This document shows, in pieces, positions 59,801-64,000 of a DNA stretch of 64,000 nucleotides; the first letter of the stretch is position 1; each line of letters opens with the position of its first letter. The position numbers and the translations under genes were made by a program. The notes beneath the pieces are model-generated. The model saw only the letters and a program-made list of their open reading frames with translations. It made no database searches and had not been told where the DNA came from. The stretch is from Pogonophryne albipinna (lineage: Eukaryota; Chordata; Actinopteri; Perciformes; Artedidraconidae): the NCBI GenBank assembly GCA_028583405.1, contig CM053246.1, forward strand, positions 4,150,570 through 4,214,569. Reading direction: 5' to 3'.

Positions 59801-62800
59801 TAACCGGCTCCTTAAATTCATTTTATAGCCTCTGAATCTAGTCAAAGTTACACTTAAGTTTTTGTTTATTTTAGTTTGTTTATCTTGTATTGCTTTCCTG
59901 ATTTCCCCCCCCCCCCGAACCCCTCGTCTGCCTTACCTCTGAACAATAGAGATCCACTCAGTTTCCAGCCGTGCACTCATCAAGGTGCATGATGAGGGTC
60001 GAACTGAACATGGATACACATGTATCCTCTCTTTCTGTTCAGATGACCGGTTGCTATTCATCGCTCTAATACCTGACAGAAATAGAGGAAAATGTCCCTT
60101 TGAAGATTCAATTACTGCAGAGAGGTGTCTCTCTTTGGCAGCCACAAATTGAATGGGCTATTTGCAGAACAAATTGGTGTTTGAAGTCCTTGCAAGACAT
60201 AATAGGTCTGAAGGAGGAACCCGGTAATGGCTGATGGGCTTATCTGTGAGTCTGGGGTCCCTCGAAGCCCGTCGGAGCCCCTCGGGGGGCGGAAACAATG
60301 CTGCTGCACGGGATGAGGACACAGACATGCCTCCAACAGCACAGGAAATCACTCTAAAGAGTCAACAGACTTTGTGTTGCTTTAAATGCTAAGAAAATCA
60401 TGCAACAATAATTGCAAAAAACTTGGGCCAGTTATTTAATGAGGGGCAAAGGAGACAAAGACCGTGTTGAAGAGTACAGCAGTTTTAGTTCAGTATAAAA
60501 ACATAAATAGTAAATAACTTATTTGATTTCTTTAATTGTGTTGGTGTTTGTAGTAACACAATTTGTTTCAATAACGTTACAATGTTCCTAAATGACTTTA
60601 TTGTAACAGGGGGCACTGGACCCTGTTGCCCCCACCCCCCATCTCTAAGAATAATCCGTCATATGTTATATTCTTAATGTTGGAACAAGTTGTACTTTTG
60701 TTAGACGACGCTTAAGTGGAAATGACTTTGGATCTGCAGCTGCATTATAGGTGTTCATGCTGCCGCCCGCCTTCTCTCCACCCACCTCCGTTCATCATAT
60801 CCAGAGCCAGGAGAGCTAATCCAAAGACCTCATCAGACCTCCTCTTCATCCCATCTCCTCATCAAATCCAGATCTTCAGCATCATCACCAGTGTGTAGAC
60901 CCCGGGGGGTTCCCTATGCTCACGGCTGCATTTCCCCCTTTAGATATAAGATTTCAGGATCGGAGTCGAATCGCCAAAGACTTAACATTTATCATATGAC
61001 GTGTCAAATGTTCTTTAAACAAAATGAAGTCTCTCCTGATTGAAATGTTGTTCTGGCATACTTGACTGTATGAGTATTGGAACACACCCTGTATTTCCCC
61101 ATATAAAGTATATTAAATGCAGTTTGTCAAAAATACCAGGATATACCATCCTGTCACATTTTGCATGATGCAAGCCGGCATACAAACCCACAATCCTTTG
61201 CACAATGCATATACTGTGTAAGCAAGAGGGTCACAGTGTGTGTCAAGCAACAGTGTGTACTTTGTAACGGCTGCAGTACATACTAAAACTAGAACAGTAT
61301 GCGTTCTGGAACGTAGCCTAACTCCCTTTCAACAAAGCAGAAAGCACCTCAAGCGAGCATACACTTAAAACGTAACTGTGATTATTCAAAATGCGCATAG
61401 AAATACGTTTATGGAAACTTCTGCCACGGCCTGCTGAGACACGTGATCCAGCCAGGCCATCGTTAGTGTTACCAGTAACACCTGGGCCGTACTTAATAAT
61501 GCATCATTACATTAAAATGAGATGTTCAAAGAAGAATAGAACAGGCACGAGCCCTCAGTGTTGGAGAAAGTTCATTCATACAAAGAAAGACTTCTCATGT
61601 TGCCTTTCTGGATTCACTGGTCAAGATCATGTTTGGACAGGATTGTCCTTACTGTAGGAATATTTTTAGATGATAAAAGACTGACGCTGGAACTGATTAA
61701 AAATGACTGCTAATATTCAGATGTGAGTCCAAGGCAACACCTGGTCTGACTCACAGTCACAGAAGAAGAGGCGAGGTGCGCAAAGAAGCTCAGCAAACAC
61801 TGGTACCAACATCAAAACAAAGAAACTACAGTTTGAATTCATCAAATTGAAGTTAAGCTATAAAAGAGTACTCCAAAGTGTCTCTTGTAGCTGAGTATTA
61901 CTGCAAATGCACAAAAGCAATATGTTCAGATTAGCAGGAAATCAAACAATCTGGAGGGATGATTCGGCTGACATTTAAACGGAGCTTTGGCTGGAGGTTC
62001 TATGAAGCACTCTAAACATGATTTTGGGGGAATATCTCTGAATATCAGCATTAATACTTAGATGACTGTGGAATGCTTCAAAATCATTATCCTCATTTAG
62101 CTTAACTGCTCATTTGGTTTAGGGACTTTTAGGAGGATTCCAGTATGAATGTTGGAACATATTCCAGTCCATGCTGATGATGGGGAGTTGGTGACCATGC
62201 CTTCCACCTGCTTATTGAACGACTCTGAGGCCAAAGAAGCCTCTGAGTATCAGATTTTCTTTTTTAATGAATTATCCTTTAAGTTGATTTTGGATTTGAT
62301 TTTGCTTTTAAGTGTAATCCACATCGTAACAACACTTTCGTGCTGCGCTGCGGTCGGCCTTTTCCATTATGAAATCTGCTTGGTTCCATTAAGCTGTTTA
62401 CACACACATCCAGACACACATCAACACACACAGATGGATGTACGCAAGATGAAAACACATTTTCTCCCTTTTCAATGTATTGAACAAGTCAAATAGGTCA
62501 CTTCCAGACTCACTGAAATGATTTTTTCCTAAACTCTATTTACACATAATCCATATGTGAGAAGTTGCTTTGATGTGGCAAACCGGAGTGAGGTCTAATG
62601 GATCTCACCCACAACAATGGAGCACACTTAAATGGCATGTCTGCCTGAGGGAAATCACTGCAGCTCCTTCCTGCTCTCACTGGGGAGTCTGCCGAGGCTC
62701 CACTGCTGGATTACTTATGATTAGTCACCTTGTATTTATTTATAATTAGTTTATCTCTTCATTCTGCCGCATACTTTTCATTTATCTCTGTGTGATTGGA

Positions 62801-63038
62801 AAAATATTTGATGGAGAGCAAACTGAAGTCGTTTTTTTCAGAGATCTGCAAAACTCTCTAATTTTACTGTATTAGAAACACAAACATAACACTCTCCAGA
62901 TGCTTTATATCATCATTATGTCAACGCGTTTTATAGATTGGATTTATTGGACAAAGGGGTTTATGACATGCTGTGTTTTTGTGAAAAACACCTTTCTGTA
63001 GTGACGTAACATCAGTATTGACATTATATGACCTCTGC
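59801..63038. other. Intergenic DNA downstream of lmo4, no gene seen
   Basis: No recognisable exon, transposon protein or RNA gene. Some moderately GC-rich segments (60230-60330, 60715-60900) show open frames without family motifs. Confidence 0.45.
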
Positions 63039-63650
63039 AGCTCATCCAGAATGCAGCGCCTCGTCTGGTCTTCAACCTTCCTAAATGTTCCCACACCACT
63101 CCGCTCCTCCGCTCCCTTCACTGGCTTCCAGTAACTGCTAGAATCCACTTCAAGACAATGGTACTTGCGTACCATGCTGCGAATGGATCTGGCCCTTCCT
63201 ACATCCAGGACATGGTTAAACTGTACACCCCAGCACGTGCACTACGCTCTGCATCAGCCAAACGGCTCGCTGCACCCTCGCTGCGAGGGGGACCCAAATT
63301 CCCATCAGCAAAAACACGTGGGTTTGCTATCCTGGCTCCAAAATGGTGGAATGAGCTCCCCATTGACATCAGGACAGCAGAAAGCTTACACACCTTCCGG
63401 CGCAGACTGAAAACTCATCTCTTTCGACTCCACTTTGAGCGATAGAATTACTATCAAAGCACTTATATACTAACAAAGGACTGGCTTATCTAAAGCCAGT
63501 TGAGTAGCACTTGAAATGTTTTGGCTCTATGAAACCTGATGTACTTATATGATTCTGTTTTCTTCAAGTTTGTATCTTGTTGGTCGAACGCACTTATTGT
63601 AAGTCGCTTTGGATAAAAGCGTCAGCTAAATGTAATGTAATGTAATGTAA
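63039..63650 (+). mobile_element. L2-type LINE 3' end, 5'-truncated
   Basis: In the + direction it encodes the C-terminus of a LINE ORF2: LHWLPVTARIHFK, APKWWNELPIDIR and LKTHLFRLHF. An untranslated tail follows, ending in a small stem-loop CGCTTT-GGATA-AAAGCG (63605-63621) and four TGTAA units (63631-63650). A TGTAA-repeat tail with a stem-loop is characteristic of fish and eel L2 elements. The start at about 63039 is where family-like sequence begins (CTGCAGCTCATCCAGAATGC). Confidence 0.85.
63158..63445 (+). pseudogene. LINE ORF2 C-terminal fragment
   Basis: The frame covers AYHAANGSGPSYIQDMVKLY through the ORF2 C-terminus. Before 63158 the family frame continues upstream (LQLIQNAAPRLVFN, SLHWLP) but with a frame change near 63050-63150. 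It holds no catalytic motif of RT, so it is an inert tail. Confidence 0.85.
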
Positions 63651-64000
63651 TATGAAATATCAATACATTTGATCATAAGCCCAATCCGTTTGAATAACTA
63701 TTTACAAACATCCCATAGTGGAATAGCAGTCGGCACAAAGGTGATACAATATGAATAAGCACATTGTGTTCTAAACTATAACATAACTGTAGAAGATGTG
63801 TAAAAGCCCTGCCTCCCATGATAACTAAAGAGAACATCATTAAAGTACCCTATTATTTTGATCCGCTCCAAATGTATATCATGACTTCTTCCTTGGCTTT
63901 ACCTTTTCACCAAGTTTCATGAAAGTTAGGGCAGTGGTTTTTGTATAATCGTTCTGAGAAACAGACAAACTGAAAATATAACCTCCTTGATGGAATTTAT

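Overview
This is vertebrate nuclear DNA, and every sign points to a teleost fish: long AT-rich intergenic stretches, GT-AG introns, abundant CA microsatellites, and L2/CR1-type LINEs, Ty3/Gypsy, DIRS1-like and hAT-like elements of kinds common in fish genomes. I see one complete host gene, lmo4, encoding a LIM-only transcriptional adaptor. It lies on the + strand between about 48.8 and 59.8 kb. Its 165 codons are spread over four coding exons, preceded by an apparent non-coding first exon with two CCAAT boxes and a TATA-like element upstream. All splice junctions are canonical and the frame is intact. Its close likeness to mammalian LMO4 suggests the lmo4a-type fish paralogue.

The left 30 kb is a transposon graveyard with several layers of nesting. 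A 2.0-kb hAT-like element (1463-3475) has an 8-bp target duplication, a BED zinc-finger remnant and an exon-like insert. A foldback element follows (3568-4250). A 5'-truncated Gypsy pol (6119 to about 9868) is split by an 811-bp hAT derivative, again with a perfect 8-bp duplication. A decayed DIRS1-like retrotransposon (about 9869-13319) ends in the family's inverted-repeat structure. A minus-strand LINE (about 13754-17000) is split by an 854-bp unclassified DNA transposon next to its YADD motif. Various MITE and SINE pieces follow, then a second minus-strand LINE with an esterase-like ORF1 (22300-25634), and then an internally deleted DIRS fragment (25629-26215).

From 26 to 34.4 kb there are more MITE pieces, a tetranucleotide repeat, a LINE 3' end and a 57-bp minisatellite of about 38 units (32227-34376). 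The minisatellite grew by tandem amplification of the 3' end of a dispersed element; other copies of that element lie at about 17.0 and 44.5 kb. Its two large overlapping open frames, one on each strand, are artefacts of a unit length divisible by three.

From 34.4 to 48.7 kb is mostly gene-free sequence upstream of lmo4. It holds a Tc1-like terminal-repeat fragment, one exon-like open segment with splice sites (43597-43739), a 129-bp AC repeat and two perfect hairpins. The lmo4 introns carry a MITE only 25 bp past the exon-4 donor, and long AT-rich stretches that could be conserved enhancers. Beyond lmo4 the sequence is gene-free up to a 5'-truncated L2 LINE tail (63039-63650). No bacterial-type systems, CRISPR arrays, rRNA genes or intact tRNA genes were seen.
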